The position numbers and the translations under genes were made by a program. Shown here piece by piece: positions 24,120-33,252 of a stretch of 34,255 bases of DNA. This stretch comes from Fibrobacteria bacterium GUT307 (GTDB lineage: Bacteria; Fibrobacterota; Fibrobacteria; Fibrobacterales; Fibrobacteraceae), in the NCBI GenBank assembly GCA_001462235.1, contig LIUI01000026.1, forward strand, positions 1 to 34,255, in the 5' to 3' direction. Numbering within the stretch: position 1 is the first letter of the stretch; each line of letters begins with the position of its first letter. A model generated the notes under the pieces. That model was not told where the DNA came from. It saw nothing but the letters and a program-made list of their open reading frames with translations, and did no database searches.

Positions 24120-25742
24120 TTACATAGAGTCCATTTTAATTGTGCCTTTTCTCCAACCTATTCTCAAATTTAACAATTCTTGCTTAAATTCTCTTTCAAA
24201 ATCAAATATTGAGACCTTAAGAATGGGGAAAAGCGTGTGAGCACTTATCATAGCGTCCTTATCTGGCATGGTTTCTATAAGTCTTATGAGTTTTTTGCGT
24301 TTTTCCGTAAGTTGCTCTTTGCTGTTATTGCAACTGAATAGCTGCGAGACCAAGAGCTTTTTTTGGTTTTCAAGTTCTGGGGTTAAGGTGGTAATTTCTG
24401 AATTTATTGGGAGTAGCTTGGACTCCAAAAGCTCTATGGTGGCATTCAATTTTAGCAAAAGGTCGGTTAGTTTTTGGAGTTCTTTTTTGTAGTTGTCGCG
24501 TTCGTTTTCAACAAAGGTAAATTCATTTACAGATTCTATTTTGCCGCCTATGCTTCCGCATTTTAAGCTTCCTCTAAAAGCTATGGAACTGCCTATAATT
24601 TGCCCGCTAAACGGCATATTTAGATTTTCAAGTTCAATTTTGCAGTTGCGAATTTGCCCTTTAACCGTAAGTGTTTTGCCAATTTTAATGGTGGCATCTT
24701 GGAGGTTTTCTGCAGTCATGTTTTTTTCTGCTATTATATTTGCGTTGTTTTGCCCAAATACGGAGTTTTTTATGAATATATTGCCGGTTTTTGATTCTAC
24801 ATGGGCAGATTCAACGGAGCCTTCGACGGATATATTCCCGCCTGCTATAACGGAAAAACCCGCGTTTACGTTTCCCCTAATAAGAACATCGCCTGAGTAA
24901 TCTATGTTCCCTGTTTTAAAACATACATCTTCTTTTATTATATAAAGGCCGCCAACGCAAATATCGCGCCCGTTTCTATAAAGGAAGCCTTCTATGGTGG
25001 CTACGAGTTTTGTTTCATGGTCTATGACTCTGGTATTCATCCCTCTTGGCAAACTATAATCTTCGCCCGGAGTTGGCGATAGAGGATGGCCAAACACACT
25101 AATGCCGGGAATGCCGGGTGTTGGCGGAGTGCGGGTGCATATAACTTCGCCTTTATTTATTTGCCTTATATTATCCCATCTTTTATAATCAACAGAACCG
25201 TCTTCATTTAAGAATGGTCTTGCATCCGGGTCTATGGGTTGTACTTCGGTTACAACAGCATCCCTGCCTGCCACAGGCGGGTCTGCAGAGGCTATTATAA
25301 ATTCCTGCCCATAAAACTGCTTTGATATAATCTCGTCTATAGTTTCGTAATCTATTCCGTAAACAACGGATTTTTCTGCCAGAACAAATAATACATCGGC
25401 ATTTGTTATATGATAATCGGTTTTCAACACTTCCATATTTATGGAAAAGCGGGCTTGCATGGGTGTAACATGTAGGTACATGTATCTGCGCTTTCCCTCT
25501 TCAAAGAGTTCTAGCGGGCCGCCTATATACTCCATTGTTCCAGAAGCGGCTTTTATAACGCTTTCAATTCTTGCAATATCAAAATCAATCACCTTGTTTT
25601 TGACAAGGGTTTTTCTGATTTCGTTTATGTCCCATTTTTCTGGAACAAGTTCTGGAATAACGGTTAAATATGTGCCTTCTGGCAATATTTTCCACAAAAG
25701 CCATCTAGGACCCTCAACATCAAGGTTATTAGGAAACGCCAT
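24120..25742 (-). CDS. FapA/DUF342-type polymer-forming protein
   Basis: A 540-residue protein. The N-terminal third has the DUF342 pattern. The region KGEVICTRTPPTPGIPGISVFG followed by GLPLPRG-like YSLPRGMNTRV is the family signature. Residues about 255-400 form a right-handed beta-helix with hexapeptide-style repeats (SGDVLIRGNVNAGFSVIAGGNISVEGSV...). Residues about 410-500 are a coiled coil (KELQKLTDLLLKLNATIELLESK). FapA-type proteins are linked to flagellar or envelope assembly, but the exact role is not settled. Only a TAAATT box 9 nt ahead precedes the ATG, with no Shine-Dalgarno site. The STAS gene follows after 39 bp. Confidence 0.85.
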   Translation of the reverse strand: MAFPNNLDVEGPRWLLWKILPEGTYLTVIPELVPEKWDINEIRKTLVKNKVIDFDIARIESVIKAASGTMEYIGGPLELFEEGKRRYMYLHVTPMQARFSINMEVLKTDYHITNADVLFVLAEKSVVYGIDYETIDEIISKQFYGQEFIIASADPPVAGRDAVVTEVQPIDPDARPFLNEDGSVDYKRWDNIRQINKGEVICTRTPPTPGIPGISVFGHPLSPTPGEDYSLPRGMNTRVIDHETKLVATIEGFLYRNGRDICVGGLYIIKEDVCFKTGNIDYSGDVLIRGNVNAGFSVIAGGNISVEGSVESAHVESKTGNIFIKNSVFGQNNANIIAEKNMTAENLQDATIKIGKTLTVKGQIRNCKIELENLNMPFSGQIIGSSIAFRGSLKCGSIGGKIESVNEFTFVENERDNYKKELQKLTDLLLKLNATIELLESKLLPINSEITTLTPELENQKKLLVSQLFSCNNSKEQLTEKRKKLIRLIETMPDKDAMISAHTLFPILKVSIFDFEREFKQELLNLRIGWRKGTIKMDSM

Positions 25743-25751
25743 ACTCTATGT

Positions 25752-25757
25752 AATTTA
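25752..25757 (-). promoter_or_regulatory. -10 box of fapA
   Basis: TTTTCTAAATT on the minus strand sits in the 20-bp gap between the stop of the large secreted protein and the fapA ATG, ending 9 nt before that ATG. This suggests fapA has its own promoter rather than relying on the upstream gene. Confidence 0.5.
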
Positions 25758-25762
25758 GAAAA

Positions 25763-28186
25763 TTAATTTACAATTTTCATGTGAATCCTCCTGTTTCCGG
25801 ATTTGATTTGCACGATTTGCGGGCAATTTTGCCTGAGTTTCACAAAAACCGAGCCTTTGGCATTGGCTTTTTCCCTTTGAATTTCCACGCCATTGAAGTT
25901 ATATGCCCGGAGTTCAAATTCGCCACTTAAACCACTGATTTGCAAACCATTCTTGGTGTGCATGGCATTTAGGTTTTGAATCTGTGAATTTGCAATTATG
26001 GGGCTTGTATCGGGCACCGGCATAAGAGTTATTTTGCGGTGCTTTATTTGCCCGTTCTCTGTGTAGGCAATGGATATATCTGCTACATCAACCTTTAATA
26101 TGTGCAGATAATCGCCAATAATTTCTGCATAAACTCCTAGCATATCTTGAGTTATATCGTAGGTGTAAATATTCCCGCTTGAATTTGAGCGGGGCAAGGC
26201 TATGTATTTTTTTTGAGCAGTGTTCCAAATAGTGTCATTGCCGGGATTTGCCTGAATTCCGTTGTAAAGAACTTTGGATGAATCTGCTACGTGCAAGCGA
26301 AGAATATGATTTTCTGTTGTTAAAAGACCAATAGATAAAGTGAAAATAAGCGTATCTATGCCTTCTTTTTGAGAGAATGGAGTTATCGAAAGCCCTTCTT
26401 CCAAACTACCAGTAGCGGCGCTCAATCTTAACCTATTTGCGTTCCAACTTATACCAGTGCTGTCCAAATCAGGATTTTTAAAGTAAGAACGAGATTTTAA
26501 ATCGTTTAAATTTACCTGCCCGTAATACGGAATAATTATGTTTTTTGGAATCCTAAGCACAGTACTCGGCTTTTTGTCTGTGGAATGCACATGAACAAAA
26601 ATTGTATCCTTTCTTTTGCAAATTTTGTATGAGTCACAGCTACCGCTGCTGGAAAGTTCTATGCTGCTCCAGGAATCAATGGCTTTTTCTTCGCCAAGAC
26701 ACAAAAGATTGCCGCTTTCAATCTTGCAGTTCACAGACCCAGAAAGGTTTTTTGCCGAAAAACCTGTAGTTCCGCTTCTGTAAAAAAGGCTATCTATGTT
26801 CGCCACTGTTTCCTGTTCACCTGCTTTTATGGAAAAATTCTTTGAAGCATCCGCATCCATAATCGTAAAAATCGCCATTGAATGGATAGTATTACCAGGG
26901 TAGCTGTTATAAATTACGGCCTGTGCAATAAAATGCAAATCGTTTTTATGATTTTTTATCGCTATGGGATTAGAATAAACATTATAGACGGCCTGCGCTG
27001 GTGCTTTTGTGCTTATTTTCTCTGAGGATAATATGGAGCTATTTAAAATATTTCCGGTTGGATCTAAAACTATATCTTTTATAATTATGATGCTAGAAAT
27101 ATCGCCATTGTTGCCGCCAGACACGGATAGTTTACAAGAAACAAGCAGATGAGTTGTTTCGTCTTCCCAATTTGCCACTCCTAATCCACCGCAATTTTGA
27201 CTTTGCTCAGGATTTTCCAGCCAAGGTTTTAAAGAACTTGCTATCACTATAGGTTGTTCCGTGCTTGGGGTCCAGTCGTTAATCATTTTGAATATGTAGA
27301 GTGCACTGTTGGGAAATGTCGTGGAAATAGGCAGCAAAACAGCAAGTGCTTTTCCACCTTTTTTGTCAAAATTATCAATTACGGCTAAGTCTTTTCCAAA
27401 ATAAGTATTTTCGCTAAAGAAATACCCGTCTTTTCCGTCAGTTAAACCATTTTTATTTGGTTGATAAAACGCCCAGGAATTCTCCGTTATATTAAAGAAA
27501 TCAACTCTGCCGCTTTTTTCATAAATTCCATTTTTGCTGTAGGGATTTCCTGTTGCCAAATGATAAGTTTTATCTGTGTTGCTTTGGCTTGTTCCCAAAA
27601 GAGCAAGCCGCCTTGTATAGTTTCCAAGATTCTGAGATACATTGTAATTTCCATCTACTTCCCACATAGATTCCGGCATATCCATATTGCTTAAAATGCT
27701 GAAGTTTATGCTATTTGCACTGCTTATGGTTATCCGCATTACAATTAGTTTTCTCAAGCTCGCAAAAAGCACGATTGCTGTGTTTTTGCTGTTGTTAAGC
27801 GAATCCAAAACAACTACTGCCGTAGCACTGTTGTCGTGGATTTCATCGCCATTTGGCATGAAAAAAACATTTGGCACGCTAATAGGGTGCACAATTCCCA
27901 GAACATTGCCATGGCTGTTCACAACATTATAAGTGCCAACACTTTTTTGCCCTTCTATAAATGAGGTGTCTCTGCCGCCAAGCAACATTAAATTTGCATA
28001 ACTTGAGTTTTTCTCTCCCAAAGCTGCTATTTGTTTTAAACTCGGGTAATATCCATATTTTTTGCCAGATATACTTGATATGGTGCCGGTTCGCAATGTA
28101 TCCGGCTCTATGGTTGTGAACCTTTGCGCAAAAACCTGCGCACTCAAAACCAGAAGTAGGCAAAAACCCATTTTCAAAGTTTTCAT
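25763..28186 (-). CDS. Large secreted protein with possible C-terminal sorting domain
   Basis: An 807-residue protein with a clear signal peptide (MKTLKMGFCLLLVLSAQVFAQ). The middle is beta-rich with repeated VVVLDSLNN- and IFTIMDADA-like strands, possibly a propeller, but I cannot name a family. The end (FELRAYNFNGVEIQREK, then GSVFVKLRQ and PQIVQIKSGNRRIHMKIVN) has the look of the short beta-sandwich sorting tails of type IX secretion substrates, a system reported in Fibrobacter. That is inference. A good ribosome site AAGGAG precedes the ATG by 7 nt, and TATATA lies further up. It is the first gene before the fapA group. Confidence 0.75.
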   Translation of the reverse strand: MKTLKMGFCLLLVLSAQVFAQRFTTIEPDTLRTGTISSISGKKYGYYPSLKQIAALGEKNSSYANLMLLGGRDTSFIEGQKSVGTYNVVNSHGNVLGIVHPISVPNVFFMPNGDEIHDNSATAVVVLDSLNNSKNTAIVLFASLRKLIVMRITISSANSINFSILSNMDMPESMWEVDGNYNVSQNLGNYTRRLALLGTSQSNTDKTYHLATGNPYSKNGIYEKSGRVDFFNITENSWAFYQPNKNGLTDGKDGYFFSENTYFGKDLAVIDNFDKKGGKALAVLLPISTTFPNSALYIFKMINDWTPSTEQPIVIASSLKPWLENPEQSQNCGGLGVANWEDETTHLLVSCKLSVSGGNNGDISSIIIIKDIVLDPTGNILNSSILSSEKISTKAPAQAVYNVYSNPIAIKNHKNDLHFIAQAVIYNSYPGNTIHSMAIFTIMDADASKNFSIKAGEQETVANIDSLFYRSGTTGFSAKNLSGSVNCKIESGNLLCLGEEKAIDSWSSIELSSSGSCDSYKICKRKDTIFVHVHSTDKKPSTVLRIPKNIIIPYYGQVNLNDLKSRSYFKNPDLDSTGISWNANRLRLSAATGSLEEGLSITPFSQKEGIDTLIFTLSIGLLTTENHILRLHVADSSKVLYNGIQANPGNDTIWNTAQKKYIALPRSNSSGNIYTYDITQDMLGVYAEIIGDYLHILKVDVADISIAYTENGQIKHRKITLMPVPDTSPIIANSQIQNLNAMHTKNGLQISGLSGEFELRAYNFNGVEIQREKANAKGSVFVKLRQNCPQIVQIKSGNRRIHMKIVN

Positions 28187-28314
28187 AATAGTCTCCTTTT
28201 TTGTTGTCTATATACTTAGACGCGTTTCAGAGGAAAAAAGTTCCAATAAGCCGCATTTTGCAACAACTGTTGACACTTTTTTTCATTTTTTTTATTTTGG
28301 TGCATTTTTTTTTC

Positions 28315-28320
28315 TACATT
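28315..28320 (+). promoter_or_regulatory. -10 box of fliF
   Basis: TTTTCTACATT ends 7 nt before the fliF ATG. The upstream region is a long T-rich tract (28277-28314) that leaves no obvious -35. TTGACA at 28270 is too far away (39 bases) to pair with it. Confidence 0.5.
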
Positions 28321-28327
28321 CCCTCTC

Positions 28328-29887
28328 ATGTCTGAATTTTTTCGGCAATTATTAACCCAGTTCAGGGATATATGGCAAAGATTTAATGCGGTGCAGAAGG
28401 CAATTCTAGCATCTTCCATGGTTTTGATGTTTGCCGGCGTGGTGGTGGTGGTATCGCTCCAGGCCGTGAATGCAACGGATGCCCGCATGGCAACGCTCTT
28501 TGCGAACATGGAAGTATCTGCCGCTGCAGACATTACCGCTTTTTTGACCGAGAATAAATACGAGTATAAATTGGATAACGACGGCCGCACAATCTTGGTT
28601 CCAAAGGAAAACCTTTACGAAGTTCGAATGTCTTTGGCGAGGAACGGGCTACCCAGGTCCCAGAACAAAGGCTATGAGCTTTTTGATAAAAACCAGCTTG
28701 GCATGACGGATTTTGCCCAGAATTTGAATTATCGCCGCGCCGTAGAAGCAGAACTGGCACGTTCCATTGAAACCTTTAGCGAGGTTGAGCAGGCAAGGGT
28801 TCATGTGAGTATTCCCAAACAGACCCTTTTTATGGAAAAAAAGGAAGAAGCTACCGCAAGCGTTATAATCAAACTGCGCCCGGGCGGAGATTTGCAGGAT
28901 AGGCAGATAAGAGGTATTCAGCATTTGATTTCAAGCGCTGTGGAGGGCTTGAAGTCCAGGCAGGTGACCGTTTTAGACGATAATGGAAATATGCTCACAA
29001 AGGGATACGCAGATAACGCCGTTGCCGAGCATACGGACCACAATATGGAACTTCGCCGCTCCACGGAAGAACGCTTTAAAAGGCAGGTTCTCAAAATGCT
29101 GGATGGGGTTTTGGGCCCCAACAAAGCAACAGTAGAAGTTTCCGTAGATTTGGATTTTGACCAGATAAGCAGAACAGAAGAACGCTATGACCCCACAAAA
29201 AGAGTAGTCCGCTCCGAGCAGCGAGAAGATGGCACTCGCTCAAATGTTCCACCAGAAGCCGGCAACGAAACAAGGGAAAGCTCAATTGCCAACTACGAGG
29301 TGAATAGAATAGTTGCGCAAATAATAAGCAGCCCCGGCACAACCAAAAGGCTTTCCGTTTCTGTAATGGTAGATGGCCTTTACGATAGAGACAGTCTTTC
29401 CGGGCGAAGAATTTACCGCCCTCGTTCCGAAGAAGAAATATTAATACTTACCCAAGCGGTTAAAAACGCCGTTGGTTTTTCACAAGAGAGAAATGATAGC
29501 GTTTATGTTGCCAATATGCAATTTGACCGCAGTTATTGGGAAGAAGAGCGTGAGGCTATGGAACAATTGGGCAATAAGGAATTGTGGGAAACATGGGCTT
29601 TAAGAATTACGATAGTTTTAATAGTGATTTTGGCTTTTGTATTCCTAAGAATAGTTGCGGAGAGTTTGCTGCGGTCTATGAACCCGCCTGTGCCTCCCCA
29701 CGAAAAGATTGCCATTGAAGCAGAAACCGAAGACATCCCGGAACCTGTTCGAAAGCAAAACGAGCTTATACAAAAACTGGAAGATTGGACAATAGCCAAC
29801 CCGGACAATGCGGCTAATCTGCTAAAACTGTGGCTTGCAGAGGGAGCAGAAGCACAGAGCCCCAGCAGCAGCAAAAAGAAGAGGTAG
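28328..29887 (+). CDS. fliF: Flagellar M-ring protein FliF
   Basis: A 519-residue FliF, the membrane ring at the base of the flagellum. Residues about 25-48 and 420-445 are the two membrane spans. The ring-building motifs between are intact: YEVRMSLARNGLPRSQNKGYELFD, MTDFAQNLNYRRAVEAELARSIE, VEQARVHVSIPKQTLF, ATASVIIKLRPG and VTVLDDNGNML. The C-terminal stretch IANPDNAANLLKLWLAEG matches the FliG-binding tail, so the protein should be functional. There is no Shine-Dalgarno site. No other flagellar ring or motor gene follows, because metH converges 7 bp after the stop. Confidence 0.95.
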   Translation: MSEFFRQLLTQFRDIWQRFNAVQKAILASSMVLMFAGVVVVVSLQAVNATDARMATLFANMEVSAAADITAFLTENKYEYKLDNDGRTILVPKENLYEVRMSLARNGLPRSQNKGYELFDKNQLGMTDFAQNLNYRRAVEAELARSIETFSEVEQARVHVSIPKQTLFMEKKEEATASVIIKLRPGGDLQDRQIRGIQHLISSAVEGLKSRQVTVLDDNGNMLTKGYADNAVAEHTDHNMELRRSTEERFKRQVLKMLDGVLGPNKATVEVSVDLDFDQISRTEERYDPTKRVVRSEQREDGTRSNVPPEAGNETRESSIANYEVNRIVAQIISSPGTTKRLSVSVMVDGLYDRDSLSGRRIYRPRSEEEILILTQAVKNAVGFSQERNDSVYVANMQFDRSYWEEEREAMEQLGNKELWETWALRITIVLIVILAFVFLRIVAESLLRSMNPPVPPHEKIAIEAETEDIPEPVRKQNELIQKLEDWTIANPDNAANLLKLWLAEGAEAQSPSSSKKKR

Positions 29888-29894
29888 CCCGGCC

Positions 29895-32588
29895 TTAGAA
29901 ATCAAGATTTAAGCCTCTTTCTCTGGCTTCTTCAATAGGGGTAAGGGGCTTTTCTTCCTTACGGCTCAGGGTATCGCGGAGTTTTTGCTGTTTTTCGTAG
30001 TTCTCTTGCAAGAATGCGTTTTGTTTGGATTTGTTCAAAATGGACTGTGCTACAAAGACAGCTCTCCCGGCATCAGGGACATAGACAACGGGTTGTTTGC
30101 CAAGCGGTGCTATTTTTGCCGCGGTGTGCAAAGCAGAAGTTGTTGCACCGCCTATCATAACGGGAATATCAAGATTCTCTTTTGAGAGAATTTCCACAAC
30201 AAAACTCATTTCTGCGAGGCTTGGAGTTATAAGCCCGGAAAGCCCAACCAAATTCGGAGTGTGTTCCTTGACTGCTTCCAAAATTTTTTCTGCGGGGCAC
30301 ATTACGCCTAGGTCTATTATTTCGTAGTTATTGCAGGCTAGCACAACTGCTACTATATTTTTTCCAATATCGTGAACATCGCCTTTTACGGTTGCCAGCA
30401 ATACCTTTCCCGCCTTTGCACCCAATCCTTTGCGTTCTGCTTCAATATGGGGTTGCAAAACGGCAACCGCCTTTTTCATAACTCTTGCGCTTTTCACAAC
30501 CTGCGGCAAAAACATTTTTCCCGCACCAAAAAGTTCGCCGACTTTATTCATGCCGTTCATCAAGGGTTCTTCTATTACTTTGAGCGGGCTGCCAAAAGCG
30601 ATGCGTGCTTCTTCTGCATCAAGTTCTATAAAGGAATCCATGCCTTTAACCAGGGCATAAGAAATACGCTCTTCCAAAGGCAATTCTCTCCAAGCAAGAG
30701 CATTTGCGTTGCCCGTTGTTTCGCTTTTGCGTTCCTTGATGCTTTCTGCATATTGCAAAAGGCGGTCTGTTGCATCCGTGCGGCGGTTGAAAATAAGGTC
30801 TTCTATCAAGTCCCTTTCTATAATGGGAATATCATCGTAAATAGGGAGCTGCCCTGCGTTCACTATGCCAAAATCCATGCCGGCTTTTGAGGCGTGGTAT
30901 AAAAAGCAGGAGTGCATACTTTCACGGATTGCATTATTGCCCTTAAAAGCAAAACTCAAATTTGAAATTCCGCCTACTATGTGCGAGTGCGGCAAATTTG
31001 CCTTTATGAATTTGCAAGTCTCTATAAAATCTTTTGCATAGTCTGCGTGTTCTGCAATGCCCGTTCCTATGGAAAGAACATTTGGGTCAAAGAAAATATC
31101 GCAGGGGTTAAAATTCAATTTTTGAGTGAGCAAATCATATTGCCTTTTGCAAACCTCAATCCTTCTCTCGTAGCTATTCGCTTGTCCCTGCTCGTCAAAA
31201 GCCATGCAAACAAGGGCAAAGCCCATACGCTTTACTTCCTTCGCTTTTTTTAAGAATGCCTCTTCGCCTTCTTTTAAGCTAAGCGAATTCACAATGCCTT
31301 TTCCGGGGAAGCATTCCATTCCCGCAAGCAAAACTTCAAAGTCCGAGCTATCCACCATAATGGGGCATTTTGCCGCTGCCGGTTCGGAAACATAGAGGTT
31401 CACAAAATGCTGCATTTTTTCTTTTGAGTTTAGCAAACCGTCGTCCACATTTATATCTATGATTTGCGCGCCGTTTTCAATTTGGGTAATGGAAATAGCT
31501 ATAGCTTCGCTCCAGTTATTTTCCCGGACCATCTTTGCGAATTTCAAACTGCCCGCCATATTATTCCGTTCGCCGATATTTATAAAATTGCTGTTTTCTG
31601 TGATTTCAATGGGTTCCAAGCCGGAGAGTTTAGTTGTTTTTTTTATATCAGGGATTTTTCTCGGGGCTTTATTTTGCACTGCCTTTTTCATGGCCGCGAT
31701 AGTGTCTGGGGTAGTTCCGCAACAACCGCCCACTATGTTGAGCCATCCGTTGTCTGCAAATTTTTCAATGTGCTTTGCCATGCTTTCCGGTGTTTCGTCA
31801 TAACCGCCGAGTTGGTTTGGAAGCCCTGCGTTGGGATATGCGCTTACAAAAACATTTGCAATTCTTGAGAGTTCCGCAATATGCGCACCCATTTCTTCTG
31901 CGCCAAGGGCGCAGTTCAAACCTATGCCGAATAAATCATATTCGCAAATAGAATTCCAGAATGCTTCTAAAGTTTGCCCGGCCAAAAGCCTTCCGGAAGC
32001 ATCGCTTATAGTCCCCGAAACCATAACAGGAACTTTTATCCCTCGTTCTTCTTGTTCCAGCGAGGCGGCATATAGGGCTGCTTTGCAGTTGAGGGTATCG
32101 AATACCGTTTCTATCAAGAGAATGTGTACGCCGCCGTCTAAAAGCCCTTTTATTTGCGTTTGGTAAGCGTTTGCGAGTTCTCTAAAGCTAACACCTCTGC
32201 TTGCAGGGTCTTCTACTTTGCTTGCCATGCCGGATGCTTTTGATGTTGGGCCTATGGAGCCTGCTACAAAGTGTTTGCCACCGTGCTTTTCAATGGCTTT
32301 GCGAGCTATTTCTGCACCGGCTTTGTTCAGTTTATAGCATTCGTTTTCCATTCCATAGTCTGCTTGGCTAATGGCATTTGAGTTGAATGTGCAAGTTTCT
32401 ATGATGTCTGCACCGGCTTTAAGGTATTCGGAGTGGATGCTTTCTATAACATCCGGGTGAGAGAGCACCAGAGAATCGCTTGCTGTTAAATTGTGTTTTT
32501 GAATCATAGTTCCCATTCCGCCGTCTAGCAGCAGGATGCGTTCTTTAGCTAAGGAAAGTAAGGAAGAATAAGCGGCGGTTGGTTGCAT
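29895..32588 (-). CDS. metH: Cobalamin-dependent methionine synthase lacking the activation domain
   Basis: An 897-residue MetH, which moves the methyl group of methyltetrahydrofolate to homocysteine via cobalamin. Residues about 1-310 are the homocysteine domain with zinc ligands in GLNCALG and [10 protein letters not shown]. About 335-600 is the pterin domain ([28 protein letters not shown]). About 650-740 is the cap and about 745-880 the cobalamin domain with [11 protein letters not shown]. It ends soon after ([19 protein letters not shown]), about where the AdoMet-dependent reactivation domain begins in the 1227-residue E. coli protein. The ATG lies 8 nt after a TACCTT box, with no Shine-Dalgarno site. 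Confidence 0.96.
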   Translation of the reverse strand: MQPTAAYSSLLSLAKERILLLDGGMGTMIQKHNLTASDSLVLSHPDVIESIHSEYLKAGADIIETCTFNSNAISQADYGMENECYKLNKAGAEIARKAIEKHGGKHFVAGSIGPTSKASGMASKVEDPASRGVSFRELANAYQTQIKGLLDGGVHILLIETVFDTLNCKAALYAASLEQEERGIKVPVMVSGTISDASGRLLAGQTLEAFWNSICEYDLFGIGLNCALGAEEMGAHIAELSRIANVFVSAYPNAGLPNQLGGYDETPESMAKHIEKFADNGWLNIVGGCCGTTPDTIAAMKKAVQNKAPRKIPDIKKTTKLSGLEPIEITENSNFINIGERNNMAGSLKFAKMVRENNWSEAIAISITQIENGAQIIDINVDDGLLNSKEKMQHFVNLYVSEPAAAKCPIMVDSSDFEVLLAGMECFPGKGIVNSLSLKEGEEAFLKKAKEVKRMGFALVCMAFDEQGQANSYERRIEVCKRQYDLLTQKLNFNPCDIFFDPNVLSIGTGIAEHADYAKDFIETCKFIKANLPHSHIVGGISNLSFAFKGNNAIRESMHSCFLYHASKAGMDFGIVNAGQLPIYDDIPIIERDLIEDLIFNRRTDATDRLLQYAESIKERKSETTGNANALAWRELPLEERISYALVKGMDSFIELDAEEARIAFGSPLKVIEEPLMNGMNKVGELFGAGKMFLPQVVKSARVMKKAVAVLQPHIEAERKGLGAKAGKVLLATVKGDVHDIGKNIVAVVLACNNYEIIDLGVMCPAEKILEAVKEHTPNLVGLSGLITPSLAEMSFVVEILSKENLDIPVMIGGATTSALHTAAKIAPLGKQPVVYVPDAGRAVFVAQSILNKSKQNAFLQENYEKQQKLRDTLSRKEEKPLTPIEEARERGLNLDF

Positions 32589-32596
32589 GGGGGGTA

Positions 32597-32602
32597 AAGG
32601 TA
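32597..32602 (-). promoter_or_regulatory. -10 box of metH
   Basis: TTTTCTACCTT on the minus strand ends 8 nt before the metH ATG. The same TACCTT box precedes argA and sua5. No cobalamin riboswitch can fit between the box and the start codon. Confidence 0.55.
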
Positions 32603-32622
32603 GAAAATTTTACCCCAGCCGC

Positions 32623-33158
32623 TCAGTCTTTGACGCAACGGACAGAGAACAAAGAATGCATACCGTATTCGGTGGGAGTTGCTCCATCATTGTAGGAGCT
32701 TATAATATATACACATTTGTTCTCGGAGTTGGTAGTGCACGTTGTTCCTGCATTCCACCAGAAACCGCCGTTGCCCATATCTTGGTGATTGTTATCATAG
32801 TAGCCTCCTCCTGGCAAAGCGGAAAAGCCGTAATAGTCTTCACCATTGCCATTGTTATCCCAGCCACTTACTGCTTTAAGCCTCTTTCCAACATCTGTAG
32901 TACTGATACAATAAATTATCATTTCCTCCCACTCGGCTCTGCTTGGCAAATGCCAGCCCGTGGGACATACTGTATTAGCCACTTCCCAGTTGTAAAGCCT
33001 GCCGTACTCAACGTTTCCTCGCTGGATGAGCTGGGCGGCACCGCAACCGAACTGCTACTTGTGGGAACGCTACTGGAAGAAGGCAATGCTTCCACGCTGG
33101 AAGAGGAATTTTCCACTTCGCTTGAAGAGCTTGACGCAGCCAGTAAGAGGGGAAGATA
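32623..33158 (-). pseudogene. Decayed FISUMP lipoprotein gene
   Basis: On the minus strand a good promoter box (TTTTCTATCTT) is followed at once by LLLAASSSSSEVENSSSS..., a Ser-linker with the start codon, most of the signal peptide and the lipobox Cys missing. After the linker (SSSSEET) the frame shifts, and the other frame carries EYGRLYNWEVANTVCPTGWHLP... to FSVRCVKD, the C-terminal half of a FISUMP domain. The first half (the IGTQTWMAENLNY part) is gone. Two deletions and a frame break explain the two separate ORFs in the track (32623-32982 and 32919-33308). An intact copy elsewhere would be needed to date the decay. Confidence 0.85.
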
Positions 33159-33239
33159 GAAAATGCTCCGCAAACTTCCTTTCTCCGGTGGGGAGAAAAT
33201 TGGGGTAACTGGTGGAAGTAATTTAAAGACAGAATTTCC

Positions 33240-33245
33240 TATATT
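33240..33245 (+). promoter_or_regulatory. -10 box of the HEPN/MNT pair
   Basis: TTTCCTATATT ends 7 nt before ATG 33253, again with no Shine-Dalgarno site. It supports 33253 over the track start at 33163, which would translate through the promoter. Confidence 0.55.
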
Positions 33246-33252
33246 ACCCACT

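Noticed and set aside
30372-30890. 172-codon frame antisense to metH
   Set aside because: metH is intact over this stretch, and the antisense protein has no recognisable pattern, ribosome site or promoter.
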